Assembly (NCBI GenBank): GCA_016789955.1
Contig: JAEUPB010000034.1
Coordinates: 1 to 64,000 of the forward strand
Length of the DNA: 64,000 bases
Reading direction: 5' to 3'
DNA from: Rubrivivax sp.
GTDB lineage: Bacteria; Pseudomonadota; Gammaproteobacteria; Burkholderiales; Burkholderiaceae_C
Made by a program: the position numbers and the translations under genes. The first letter of the stretch is position 1. Each line of letters begins with the position of its first letter. Below, in pieces: positions 1 to 8,988 of this stretch. The notes below the pieces were generated by a model that was given only the letters and a program-made list of their open reading frames with translations, made no database searches and was not told the origin of the DNA.

Positions 1-42
1 CCCCTCGAGGGGGAGGCGCCGCAGGCGCTTCGGGGGTGGGCC
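1..42. repeat. GC-rich palindromic repeat unit at window edge
   Basis: The first 42 bases hold a perfect 12-base palindrome (1-12) followed by a GCGCC/GGCGC stem with a 3-base loop (16-28). This kind of C-run/G-run palindrome resembles dispersed extragenic palindromes of Burkholderiales, and a related C5-G5 palindrome occurs at 44798-44809. It sits just past the tldD stop, so it could also act as a transcript-end hairpin, although no T-run follows. Its family assignment is inference. Confidence 0.35.
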
Positions 43-45
43 TGT

Positions 46-1524
46 TCACGCGGTACCGCCCACCGTCAGTCGGTCGATCCGCAACGTCGGCTGGCCGACG
101 CCGACCGGCACGCTCTGGCCTTCCTTTCCGCAGACGCCGACGCCCGAGTCGAGCCGCATGTCGTTGCCGATCATGCTGACGCGCGTCAGCGCATCGGGGC
201 CGTTGCCGATGATCGTCGCGCCCTTCACCGGGTACTGCACCTTGCCGTTCTCGACCCACCACGCCTCGCTGGCACTGAAGACGAACTTGCCGCTCGTGAT
301 GTCCACCTGGCCACCGCCGAAGTTGGTGGCGTAGAGGCCGCGCTTGATGCTGGCGACGATCTCCTTGGGGTCGGCCTGGCCGCCGAGCATGTAGGTGTTG
401 GTCATGCGCGGCATCGGCACGTGCGCATAGCTCTCGCGGCGGCCGTTGCCGGTGGGCTTCACGCCCATCAGGCGCGCGTTCAGGCTGTCTTGCAGATAGC
501 AGCGCAGGATGCCGTCCTCGATCAGCACCGTGCGCTCGGTGGCGTGGCCCTCGTCGTCGACGTTGAGGCTGCCGCGGCGGTCGGGGATGGTGCCGTCGTC
601 GAGCACCGTCACGCCCTTGGCCGCCACGCGCTGGCCGATGCGGCCGCTGAAGGTGCTGCTGCCCTTGCGGTTGAAGTCACCTTCCAGGCCGTGGCCCACG
701 GCCTCGTGCAGCAGCACGCCGGGCCAGCCGGGGCCCAGCACCACCGGCATCTCGCCGGCCGGGGCGGGGCGGCTTTCGAGGTTGGTGAGCGCGGCGTGCA
801 CGGCGTGGTCCACGTACTGCGCGATCACGGCGTCGGTGAAGTAGCCGAGGCCGAAGCGGCCGCCGCCGCCGCCGGTGCCGACCTCGCGCTTCAACTCACC
901 GTTCACGGTCTGCTCGGCGATCACGGTGACGTTCAGCCGCACCAGCGGGCGCACGTCGGCGGCGCGGGTGCCGTCGGCGCGGGCCACCAGCACCACGTCG
1001 TACTCGGCACCGACGCTGGCCATCACCTGCACGATGCGCGGGTCCTTGGCACGGGCGAGTCTTTCCACGCGTTCGAGCAGCGCCACCTTCTGGGTGCTGT
1101 CCAGCGTGCCGATCGGATCCATGGGCGCGTAGAGCACGCGGCTCTTGGCCATCCTGGCGGCCTTGCCGGCCACCTTCACGCGCTTGTGCTGGCCCGCGGC
1201 GGCGATGGTGCGCACGGTGCGCGCGGCGTCGAGCAGGCTCTCCACGCTGAGGTCGTCGCTGTAGGCAAAGGCCGTCTTCTCGCCGGCCACGGCGCGCACG
1301 CCCACGCCCTGGTCAATGCTGAAGCTGCCGCTCTTGACGATGCCTTCCTCCAGGCTCCAGCCCTCGTGGCGCGTGGTCTGGAAGTAGAGGTCGGCATCGT
1401 CGACGCGGTGCTCGCCGATCAGCGCGAGCGCCTGGGCGAGCGACGCCTCGGACAAGCCGTACGGGTCGAGCAGCTGGGCCTGTGCCAGGGCCAGTCGCTC
1501 CAGGGTCGGTTCACGCGTGATCAT
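46..1524 (-). CDS. tldD: Metalloprotease TldD
   Basis: TldD is one half of the TldD/TldE zinc protease, a cytoplasmic enzyme that degrades unfolded peptides and matures some RiPPs. The 492-residue product matches the usual length (about 480) across the whole family. It has the N-terminal segment that selects peptide substrates and the signature HEAVGHGLEGDF, whose HExxxH arrangement binds zinc, followed by the conserved C-terminal barrel ending in a GVCGKEGQ-like motif. The ATG at 1524 is followed directly by the family-typical N-terminus. No tldE/pmbA partner is in the window. The gene stands alone; the next gene rightwards is divergent. Confidence 0.95.
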   Translation of the reverse strand: MITREPTLERLALAQAQLLDPYGLSEASLAQALALIGEHRVDDADLYFQTTRHEGWSLEEGIVKSGSFSIDQGVGVRAVAGEKTAFAYSDDLSVESLLDAARTVRTIAAAGQHKRVKVAGKAARMAKSRVLYAPMDPIGTLDSTQKVALLERVERLARAKDPRIVQVMASVGAEYDVVLVARADGTRAADVRPLVRLNVTVIAEQTVNGELKREVGTGGGGGRFGLGYFTDAVIAQYVDHAVHAALTNLESRPAPAGEMPVVLGPGWPGVLLHEAVGHGLEGDFNRKGSSTFSGRIGQRVAAKGVTVLDDGTIPDRRGSLNVDDEGHATERTVLIEDGILRCYLQDSLNARLMGVKPTGNGRRESYAHVPMPRMTNTYMLGGQADPKEIVASIKRGLYATNFGGGQVDITSGKFVFSASEAWWVENGKVQYPVKGATIIGNGPDALTRVSMIGNDMRLDSGVGVCGKEGQSVPVGVGQPTLRIDRLTVGGTA

Positions 1525-1682
1525 GGGTCGAGGATTCTAGGGAGCGAGCAGCAGTTGGCACCCGACAAGCTTCTTTACCCAGATTCACGTCGCGGCGGTG
1601 CGCGGAGCGCCGCGCAGCTTCGTTGTGGCGAGGCGCTCGGCACACATCACCGACGCCAGAGCAACCACCAGAGGACATCAAC

Positions 1683-2009
1683 ATGAACCTGCGCCCCCTT
1701 CCCGCGATCACCCTGCTCGTCACCACGCTGCTGTCGGCCCAGGCGGCCCTCGCCGCCGAGACCCCGCGCGCCGATCAGCGTGAAGCCAACCAGTCGGCCC
1801 GCATCGCGCAGGGCGCCGCCTCGGGCTCGCTGACCGGCCGCGAACAGCGCCGGCTGAACCGCGAGCAGAAGGCGATCAACAAGGCCGAGCAGAACGCCAA
1901 GGCCGATGGCGTGGTCACGCCCCAGGAGCGCCGCAAGCTGCACCGGGCACAGAACGCCGCCAGCCGCGACATCTACCGCCAGAAGCACGACGCCCAGGTC
2001 AAGCCTTGA
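1683..2009 (+). CDS. Small secreted Arg/Lys/Gln-rich protein
   Basis: This 108-residue protein has a clear Sec signal peptide (Met-Asn-Leu-Arg then a hydrophobic run ending in ALAAE near residue 23). The mature part is charged and helix-forming, with a repeated pattern of Ala, Asn, Gln and Arg (GREQRRLNREQKAINKAEQN). Small periplasmic proteins of this build recur in Burkholderiales, but I do not know a function. An EF-hand-like reading of the ADGVVTPQERRKL segment is possible (compare DxDGxVTxxE), but one acidic position is missing. The ATG at 1683 was chosen because the signal peptide begins there. Its end overlaps the convergent rsmI end by 11 bases. Confidence 0.75.
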   Translation: MNLRPLPAITLLVTTLLSAQAALAAETPRADQREANQSARIAQGAASGSLTGREQRRLNREQKAINKAEQNAKADGVVTPQERRKLHRAQNAASRDIYRQKHDAQVKP

Positions 2010-2925
2010 GCTCGAGCGCCCGCGCGTAGAGCGCGTTGCGCGGCGCGCCGCTGATCTCGGCGGCCAGCGAGACGGCCTGCTTCAGCGGCAGTTCGCGCAA
2101 CAGCACCAGCAGCGTGCGCAGCGCGGCATCGGGCAGGTCGTCCGCTGCCGCGGGTTCCTGCAGCGCATGCAGCACCAGCACGAACTCGCCGCGCTCGCGG
2201 TTCGGGTCGGCGCTGAGCCAGGCGGGCAGCTCGCGCGACGGCATCGTGGCGATGGTCTCGAACTGCTTGGTCAGCTCGCGGCACAGCGTCACGGTTCGGT
2301 CCGGGGCCGCTTCGGCCAGGGCCGAGGCGAGCGCGGCGATGCGGTGCGGGGCTTCGAACAGCACCTGCGTCGGCGGGTCCACCGCCAGCCGCTGCAGCGC
2401 CCGCTCGCGGTCCGCGCCCTTGGCCGGCAGGAAGCCGACGAACCGATGGCCACCTGGCGCGGCATCGCCGGCCACGCTCAAGGCCGCCATCACGCTGCTC
2501 GCGCCGGGCACCGGCACCACCGGATGACCGTGCCGACGCACCGCGGCCGTGACGACGGCGCCCGGGTCGCTGATCGCCGGCGTGCCGGCATCGCTGACCA
2601 CCGCCACCGACTGTCCTGCGGCCAGCCGCTGCAGCACCGCAGCCGTCGCTTCGTGCTCGTTGTGCGCGTGCAGCGCGAGCAGCTCGGGCGCCAGGCCCAG
2701 GTGCTGCAGCAGCCGCGCTGCCACCCGCGTGTCCTCGCAGGCCACCGCCTGCACGCGCGCCAGCACGTGCACGGCGCGCAAGGTGAGGTCGGCCAGGTTG
2801 CCGATCGGCGTGGCCACCACGTAGAGTGCGCCGGCCGGGTACTGCTGGTGGCTGGCTGCCGCCGCGGCGGTGTCCAGGAGGGAGCTGGGTGTGAGCTTCA
2901 AGGGTGCAGGGGCTGTCACGAGCAA
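1999..2925 (-). CDS. rsmI: 16S rRNA (cytidine-1402 2'-O)-methyltransferase RsmI
   Basis: RsmI uses SAM to methylate the ribose of C1402 in 16S rRNA at the decoding centre. The protein shows the tetrapyrrole-methylase-type fold signatures: LYVVATPIGNLAD near residue 35, ACEDTR, VSDAGTPAISDPG, and FVGFLPAKG. The 308-residue reading starts at a TTG (2925); a GTG two codons on is equally possible. Either start leaves about 30 residues ahead of the conserved first strand. The gene is head-to-head with yraN and their 5' coding parts overlap, so each promoter must lie inside the other gene. The cluster rsmI/yraN/SIS/BON-lipoprotein is the known yraL-yraP neighbourhood. Confidence 0.93.
   Translation of the reverse strand: MLVTAPAPLKLTPSSLLDTAAAAASHQQYPAGALYVVATPIGNLADLTLRAVHVLARVQAVACEDTRVAARLLQHLGLAPELLALHAHNEHEATAAVLQRLAAGQSVAVVSDAGTPAISDPGAVVTAAVRRHGHPVVPVPGASSVMAALSVAGDAAPGGHRFVGFLPAKGADRERALQRLAVDPPTQVLFEAPHRIAALASALAEAAPDRTVTLCRELTKQFETIATMPSRELPAWLSADPNRERGEFVLVLHALQEPAAADDLPDAALRTLLVLLRELPLKQAVSLAAEISGAPRNALYARALELKA
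2876..2881 (+). promoter_or_regulatory. Shine-Dalgarno site deciding the yraN start
   Basis: A perfect AGGAGG lies 9 bases ahead of a GTG at 2891. This favours the GTG at 2891 over the upstream in-frame GTG at 2870 as the start of yraN. The site itself lies inside the antisense N-terminal codons of rsmI. Confidence 0.6.
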
Positions 2926-3277
2926 GGGGCGCGGCGATGCCGCGGAGGATCACGCGCTCGCCCACCTGCAGTCGCAGGGCCTCGTGCTGGTGGAGCGCAA
3001 TTATCGAGTCGCGCGCGGCCCCTCGGCCCGCGGCGGCGAGATCGACCTCGTGATGCGAGACCGCGGCACGCTGGTGTTCGTCGAGGTCCGCTCGCGTGCA
3101 AGCGGCCGACATGGCGGTGCGGCCGCGAGCGTCACGGCCGTCAAGCAGGCCCGCCTCGTGCGCACCGCGCAGCACTACCTGATGCGCTTCGCCACGCTGC
3201 CGGCCTGCCGCTTCGACGTGGTGTGCGTCGAGCCGGGAGGCATCGAATGGATCCGCGCGGCCTTCGATGCCGGCTGA
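2891..3277 (+). CDS. yraN: YraN/UPF0102 family nuclease-fold protein
   Basis: YraN proteins have a small PD-(D/E)xK endonuclease-like fold and an unsettled role; Holliday-junction-type nuclease function is only inferred from structure. Visible here are GRGDAAEDHALAHL, the catalytic-type stretch GEIDLVMRDRGTLVFVEVRSR (D and ExR/K pattern) and the FDVVCVE segment near the C-terminus. The length of 128 residues from the GTG at 2891 is normal. An upstream GTG at 2870 would add seven residues but lacks the good ribosome site. It is followed after 50 bases by the SIS-domain gene, as in the E. coli yraN-diaA order. Confidence 0.88.
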   Translation: MSFKGAGAVTSKGRGDAAEDHALAHLQSQGLVLVERNYRVARGPSARGGEIDLVMRDRGTLVFVEVRSRASGRHGGAAASVTAVKQARLVRTAQHYLMRFATLPACRFDVVCVEPGGIEWIRAAFDAG

Positions 3278-3327
3278 GTGCCGCGTACATCACGGAACCA
3301 GCACGAAAAGTCGCTGTCATATGATGC

Positions 3328-3879
3328 ATGTCCATGGTCGAGCAGCGCATCCAGCAGCAGTTTTTCGAGGGTGCCGACCTCAAGTACCAGAGCGCGGAGC
3401 CGCTGTCGCGCGCGGTGGCCGACGCCACGCAGGCGTTGCTGACGTCGATCACTTCAGGCGGCAAGATGCTCGTGGCCGGCAGCGGCTTCGGCGTTTCGCT
3501 GGCCCCGCACCTGCGCTCGCTGATGCTGGGGCGATTCGAGCGTGAGCGGCCCGGGCTCGCCGCGGTGGTGCTGGGCGAGGATTCCGCGGCCGAACTGCAG
3601 GCGCTGGCGCAGCCGGGCGACGTGTTCGTCGCGATCGACGCGGGCGGGCCGCGTGCCGGCCTGCTCGCGGCGGCCGATGCCGCCCACGGCAAGGAGATCA
3701 CGATGGTGGTGCTGGCCGATGCGGCCGCCGAGCCGTGGCGCGATCGCCTGGCCGAAACCGATGTCCTGGTGGCGGTGCCGCATGAGCGCCGTCCCCGGGT
3801 GATGGAACTGCACCTGCTCGTCCTGCACTGCATCTGCGATGCGCTGGACCTGCAGCTGCTGGGCGAACAGGAGACCTGA
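3328..3879 (+). CDS. SIS-domain protein, DiaA/GmhA-like
   Basis: This 183-residue protein has one sugar-isomerase (SIS) domain of the DiaA/phosphoheptose-isomerase type. The N-terminal helix (EQRIQQQFFEGADLKYQSAE) and the core segment GGKMLVAGSGFG match this group. Position between yraN and a BON lipoprotein is exactly that of diaA in E. coli, where the product binds DnaA and helps replication start on time. The usual GmhA catalytic Glu/His residues are not evident, which fits DiaA rather than an active isomerase. Start is the ATG at 3328; a second ATG at 3334 is possible. Its TGA overlaps the next ATG by one base, so the two are probably co-translated. Confidence 0.85.
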   Translation: MSMVEQRIQQQFFEGADLKYQSAEPLSRAVADATQALLTSITSGGKMLVAGSGFGVSLAPHLRSLMLGRFERERPGLAAVVLGEDSAAELQALAQPGDVFVAIDAGGPRAGLLAAADAAHGKEITMVVLADAAAEPWRDRLAETDVLVAVPHERRPRVMELHLLVLHCICDALDLQLLGEQET

Positions 3880-4493
3880 TGAAGAACCGTGCGTTGCTGG
3901 TGTTGACGGCCTGCGTGGCCGCCGGAGCCCTGCAAGGGTGTGCGCCGCTGCTGTTCGGTGGCGCCGTGGTGGGCACTGCGATGGTGGCCACCGATCGCCG
4001 CACCACCGGTACCCAGGTGGAGGACGAAGCCATCGAGTTGAAGGCGATGGCCCGCGCCAGCGAGGTGGCACCGTCCGGCCACGTCAACGTCACCAGCTAC
4101 AACCGCATGGTGCTGATCACCGGCGAGGTGGCGTCGGAGACCGACCGGCGTGCCGTCGAGCAGGTCATCGGCCGCATCGAGAACGTGCGCTCGGTGGTCA
4201 ACGAAGTCGCGGTGATGGGCAACACGTCGCTCACCGCGCGCTCGAACGACACCGTGCTGTCGGGCAAGGTGAAGGCCTCGTTCGTCGACGCACAAGACCT
4301 GCAGGCCAACGCGCTGAAGGTCGTCACCGAGCGCGGCACGGTGTACCTGATGGGCCGCGTCACCGAGCGCGAGGCCGGCCGTGCGGCCGACGTCGCGCGG
4401 GCCGTCAGCGGCGTGCAGAAGGTGATCCGCGTGTTCGAGATCATCAGCGAGGCCGAGCTCGCCAACCTGCAGCCCAAGCCGGCCACGAAGTGA
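3879..4493 (+). CDS. dolP: BON-domain outer-membrane lipoprotein DolP
   Basis: The product is a lipoprotein: basic start, hydrophobic stretch, then the lipobox LQGC at about residue 21. Two BON domains follow (roughly 60-125 and 130-200), seen as the paired pattern of short helices with strands such as MVLITGEVASETD and GTVYLMGRVTEREA. DolP (YraP) sits in the inner leaflet of the outer membrane, binds anionic lipids and supports envelope integrity. It begins one base inside the stop of the SIS gene, consistent with an operon. The length of 204 residues fits the family (about 190-210). Confidence 0.9.
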   Translation: MKNRALLVLTACVAAGALQGCAPLLFGGAVVGTAMVATDRRTTGTQVEDEAIELKAMARASEVAPSGHVNVTSYNRMVLITGEVASETDRRAVEQVIGRIENVRSVVNEVAVMGNTSLTARSNDTVLSGKVKASFVDAQDLQANALKVVTERGTVYLMGRVTEREAGRAADVARAVSGVQKVIRVFEIISEAELANLQPKPATK

Positions 4494-4529
4494 CCGGCTC
4501 CAGCGGCGCGCGGGCCGCCGACGTCGGCG

Positions 4530-5423
4530 TCAGCGCAGCCGCTTGATCAGGCTCGACGTGTCCCAGCGGCGGCCTCCGGCCTGCTGCACGTCGCCGTAGA
4601 ACTGGTCGACCAGCGCCGTCACCGGCAGCTTGGCGCCGTTGCGGCGCGCTTCGTCGAGCACCAGGCCGAGGTCCTTGCGCATCCAGTCGACGGCGAAGCC
4701 GAAGTCGAACTGGTCGTCGACCATCGTCTTGCCGCGGTTGTCCAGCTGCCAGCTCTGCGCCGCGCCCTTGCCGATGACGTCGAGCACGAGCTTCATGTCC
4801 AGCCCCGCGCGCTGGCCGAACGCGATGCCCTCGGCCAGGCCCTGCAGCAGGCCGGCGATGCAGGTCTGGTTGACCATCTTGGCGAGCTGGCCGGCGCCGC
4901 TCGCGCCGATCAGCGTCACGGCGCGCGAGAACGCCATCGCCACCGGCTTCATCGCCTCGAACGGCGCGGGGTCGCCGCCGCACATCACCGTCAGCACGCC
5001 GTTGACCGCACCGCCCTGGCCGCCGGAGACCGGCGCGTCGACGAATTGCAGCCCGCGCGCCTGTCCGGCAGCGTGCAGCTCGCGCGCCACCGCGGCCGAT
5101 GCGGTGGTGTGGTCGACGAAAACGGTACCCGGCGCCATGCCGGCAAAAGCGCCGTCGGGGCCGAGCACGACGGCGCGCAGATCGTCGTCATTGCCCACGC
5201 AGCAGAACACGAACTCGGCGTTCGCCGCAGCCTCGGCCGGCGTGGCGGCGGCGCGCCCGCGATGCTGCGCGCACCAGGCGCCGGCCTTGGCGGCGCTGCG
5301 GTTGTAGACGGTGACGTCGTGGCCGGCGGCCGCGAGGTGCCCGGCCATCGGGAAGCCCATGACACCCAGCCCGAGGAAGGCGACGCGCCGGGGGGGAATC
5401 GGTTCGTAGGTTTTGCTGCTCAT
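4530..5423 (-). CDS. NAD(P)-dependent beta-hydroxyacid dehydrogenase
   Basis: This 297-residue enzyme belongs to the 3-hydroxyisobutyrate / tartronate-semialdehyde reductase family. The N-terminal Rossmann motif is GLGVMG with PMAGHLAAAGH; the substrate loop reads DAPVSGGQGGA; and the catalytic lysine lies in GQLAKMVNQ. The C-terminal helical domain carries KDLGLVLDEA. The exact substrate cannot be told from sequence; neighbours (pilU, dolP) do not help. The ATG at 5423 was preferred over an in-frame ATG six codons earlier because the family begins close to the Rossmann strand. The gene is convergent with dolP. Confidence 0.85.
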   Translation of the reverse strand: MSSKTYEPIPPRRVAFLGLGVMGFPMAGHLAAAGHDVTVYNRSAAKAGAWCAQHRGRAAATPAEAAANAEFVFCCVGNDDDLRAVVLGPDGAFAGMAPGTVFVDHTTASAAVARELHAAGQARGLQFVDAPVSGGQGGAVNGVLTVMCGGDPAPFEAMKPVAMAFSRAVTLIGASGAGQLAKMVNQTCIAGLLQGLAEGIAFGQRAGLDMKLVLDVIGKGAAQSWQLDNRGKTMVDDQFDFGFAVDWMRKDLGLVLDEARRNGAKLPVTALVDQFYGDVQQAGGRRWDTSSLIKRLR

Positions 5424-5461
5424 GGCACGCGATGGTGCCATGGCCGGGCTGCATCACGCGC

Positions 5462-6598
5462 TCACATCACCCGCATGTGCTCGGTGCCGGCGGCCAGGTC
5501 GGGGTTGCGGGCACGCTGGCTGTTGAGCTTGATCTGCAGCCGCAGGTCGTTCACCGAGTCGGCATTGCGCAGCGCGTCCTCATAGCTGACGACGCGGTTC
5601 TCGTAGAGGTCGAACAAGGCCTGGTCGAAGGTCTGCATGCCCAGCTCGCGCGAGCGCTTCATCAGCTCCTTGATCTCGCCCACCTCGCCCTTGAAGATCA
5701 GGTCGCTGATCAGCGGCGTGTTGAGCATGATCTCCACCGCCGCCACGCGCCCCTTGCCCTGCTCGCGCGGCAGCAGCCGCTGCGAGACCATGCCCTTCAG
5801 GTTCAGCGACAGGTCCATCAGCAGCTGCGCGCGCCGCTCGTCGGGGAAGAAGTTGATGATGCGGTCCAGCGCCTGGTTGGCGCTGTTCGCGTGCAGCGTG
5901 GCCATGCACAGGTGGCCGGTCTCGGCGAAGGCCACCGCGTGCTCCATCGTCTCGCGGTCGCGGATCTCGCCCATCAGGATCACGTCGGGGGCCTGGCGCA
6001 GCGAGTTTTTCAGAGCCGGCGCCCAGTCGTCGGTGTCCAGCCCCACCTCGCGCTGCGTGACGATGCAGTTCTTGTGCCGGTGCACGAACTCCACCGGGTC
6101 CTCGACGGTGATGATGTGCCCGTAGCTGTTCTCGTTGCGCCAGTCGACCATCGCCGCCAGCGACGTGCTCTTGCCCGAGCCGGTGGCGCCGACGAAGATG
6201 ACCAGCCCGCGCTTGGTCATCGCGATGTCCTTGAGCACCGGTGGCAGGGCGAGCGCGTCGATGGTGGGGATCACCTGCGGGATGGTCCGCATCACCATGC
6301 CGACCTGCCCCTGCTGCACGAACGCATTGACGCGGAAGCGGCCGATGCCCTGCGGCGACACCGCGAAGTTGCATTCCTTGGTGCGCTCGAAGTCGGCCGC
6401 CTGCTTGTCGTTCATCACCGCGCGGGCCAGCGCCAGCGTGTGCTGGCCGGTCAGCGGCTGCGGGCTCACCTTGGTGACCTTGCCGTCGACCTTGATCGCC
6501 GGCGGGAAGTCGGCGGTGATGAACAGGTCGCTGCCGTTGCGGCTCACCATCAGCCGCAACAGGTCATTGACGAACTTCGAAGCCTGGTCGCGTTCCAT
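5462..6598 (-). CDS. pilU: Type IV pilus retraction ATPase PilU
   Basis: PilU is the PilT-dependent accessory retraction ATPase of type IVa pili, a cytoplasmic hexamer at the pilus base. The opening MERDQASKFVNDLLRLMVSR is characteristic of PilU rather than PilT. The Walker A is GATGSGKST; the Asp box (TVEDPVEFVHRH), Walker B (ILMGEIRD) and His box (GHLCMATLHAN) follow in order. The 378-residue length is right. It lies 91 bases downstream of pilT on the same strand, the usual pilT-pilU order. The rest of the pilus genes are not in the window. Confidence 0.95.
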   Translation of the reverse strand: MERDQASKFVNDLLRLMVSRNGSDLFITADFPPAIKVDGKVTKVSPQPLTGQHTLALARAVMNDKQAADFERTKECNFAVSPQGIGRFRVNAFVQQGQVGMVMRTIPQVIPTIDALALPPVLKDIAMTKRGLVIFVGATGSGKSTSLAAMVDWRNENSYGHIITVEDPVEFVHRHKNCIVTQREVGLDTDDWAPALKNSLRQAPDVILMGEIRDRETMEHAVAFAETGHLCMATLHANSANQALDRIINFFPDERRAQLLMDLSLNLKGMVSQRLLPREQGKGRVAAVEIMLNTPLISDLIFKGEVGEIKELMKRSRELGMQTFDQALFDLYENRVVSYEDALRNADSVNDLRLQIKLNSQRARNPDLAAGTEHMRVM

Positions 6599-6689
6599 CG
6601 TTCAACCCTTTGCCCAGCGCCGGCACGAGTATGCGGCCGATCGGCCGCCGCACGTGCAACCGCCTGCGTGCACGGCTGCGCACCCGGGC

Positions 6690-7733
<1,044 letters not shown>

Positions 7734-7762
7734 GGACGTGGGCAACAATGGTTCGGGCCATT

Positions 7763-8455
7763 ATGGGCAGCATCGAAGTCAACCTGCAACAAGTCAGCGC
7801 CCGCATACGCGCTGCGTGTCTGGCGGCCGGCCGCGACGAGAGATCGGTCACGCTGATGGCCGTCAGCAAGACCTTCCCGCCTGACGCCGTGCGCACCGCG
7901 CATGCCGCCGGGCAGGTGACGTTCGGCGAGAACTACGTGCAGGAAGCGCTCGCCAAGATGGAGGCGCTGGTCGACCTGCGGCCGCGGCTCGCGTGGCATT
8001 TCATCGGCCCGCTGCAGAGCAACAAGACGCGGCCCGTGGCCGAGGCCTTCGACTGGGTGCACGGCATCGACCGGCTGAAGATCGCGCAGCGCCTGGCGGA
8101 GCAGCGCCCGGCCTGGCTGCCGCCGTTGCAGGTGTGCCTGCAGGTCAACGTGAGCGGCGAGGCCAGCAAGAGCGGCGTGGCGCCGGCCGACGTGCCCGCG
8201 CTGGCGCGCGACGTGGCGGCCCTGCCACCCGAGCGGCTGCGGCTGCGGGGGCTGATGTCGATCCCCGAGCCGGCCGACGATCCGCACACCCAGCGGGCGC
8301 CGCACCGGATGCTGCGCGAGCTGCTCGACGCGCTGAACCGTGAAGGCCGCGACCTGGACACGCTGTCGATGGGCATGAGCGCCGACCTGGAGGCGGCCAT
8401 CGCCGAAGGCGCCACGATCGTGCGGGTCGGCACGGCGATCTTCGGCTCGCGCTGA
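7763..8455 (+). CDS. yggS: PLP homeostasis protein YggS/PLPBP
   Basis: This is the small PLP-binding barrel protein that keeps pyridoxal phosphate pools balanced; it has no known catalytic activity. The PLP lysine sits in LMAVSKTFP and further family motifs are FGENYVQEA, WHFIGPLQSNK and LSMGMSADLEAAI followed by the phosphate-binding VRVGTAIFG. With the ATG at 7763 it has 230 residues, as usual. Head-to-head placement with pilT is common in proteobacteria. A second upstream ATG at 7748 would overlap the promoter region. Confidence 0.93.
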   Translation: MGSIEVNLQQVSARIRAACLAAGRDERSVTLMAVSKTFPPDAVRTAHAAGQVTFGENYVQEALAKMEALVDLRPRLAWHFIGPLQSNKTRPVAEAFDWVHGIDRLKIAQRLAEQRPAWLPPLQVCLQVNVSGEASKSGVAPADVPALARDVAALPPERLRLRGLMSIPEPADDPHTQRAPHRMLRELLDALNREGRDLDTLSMGMSADLEAAIAEGATIVRVGTAIFGSR

Positions 8456-8471
8456 CGCCGCGGCGGGCGGC

Positions 8472-8804
8472 TCAGTGCAGCCCGGGCTCGCGCGTGGCGA
8501 GCAGGTGCGCGAGCTGCGCGGCGCGCACGCGCAGTGCCGGCGGCGTGCGATCGCGCTCGGCCAGTTCGTGGAAGAGGTAGCGGGCGCGGTCGCGGTCGCC
8601 CAGCACCGCCTGGCAGCAGGCGATGTGGAACAGCGTGTCCATGGCCTGCGGCTCGGCGTCGCGCACCTGCAGCCAGCAGTGCAGCGCACCGGCGGTGTTG
8701 CCTTCGTTCATCGCGCGGCGGGCCAGCGCGCGCCAATGCGTGGACGCCATCAAGGCAGGGCAGTTCGGGCGGGTGGCGGTGGCCAGGGGCGGGGCGGCTT
8801 GCAT
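8472..8804 (-). CDS. Short TPR-like hypothetical protein
   Basis: An unrecognised 110-residue protein with two to three TPR-like helix pairs (for example LHCWLQVRDAEPQAMDTLFH and DRDRARYLFHELAERDR). The pattern of alanine and bulky residues fits a scaffold or chaperone-like helical protein. The start was placed at the ATG at 8804, because the open frame continues upstream without conserved-looking residues. It is convergent with yggS and divergent from the GGDEF-EAL pair. Function is unknown. Confidence 0.6.
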   Translation of the reverse strand: MQAAPPLATATRPNCPALMASTHWRALARRAMNEGNTAGALHCWLQVRDAEPQAMDTLFHIACCQAVLGDRDRARYLFHELAERDRTPPALRVRAAQLAHLLATREPGLH

Positions 8805-8988
8805 CGGCGGACTCCAGGGGCGCTGCGGGCGCCGTTGCCTGTACAGACGCCAGCGGAGCGATCCGCACGACACGCCGATCTTCAGGGAAAACCCTCGATC
8901 CTCAAGCTGGTGCGTGGGCAGCCGAAAACCGAGGGGCGCGCAGCCTGCTCCGCAGAGGTGCGCGCGCCGCTGCCGAGCTTCAGAACGC

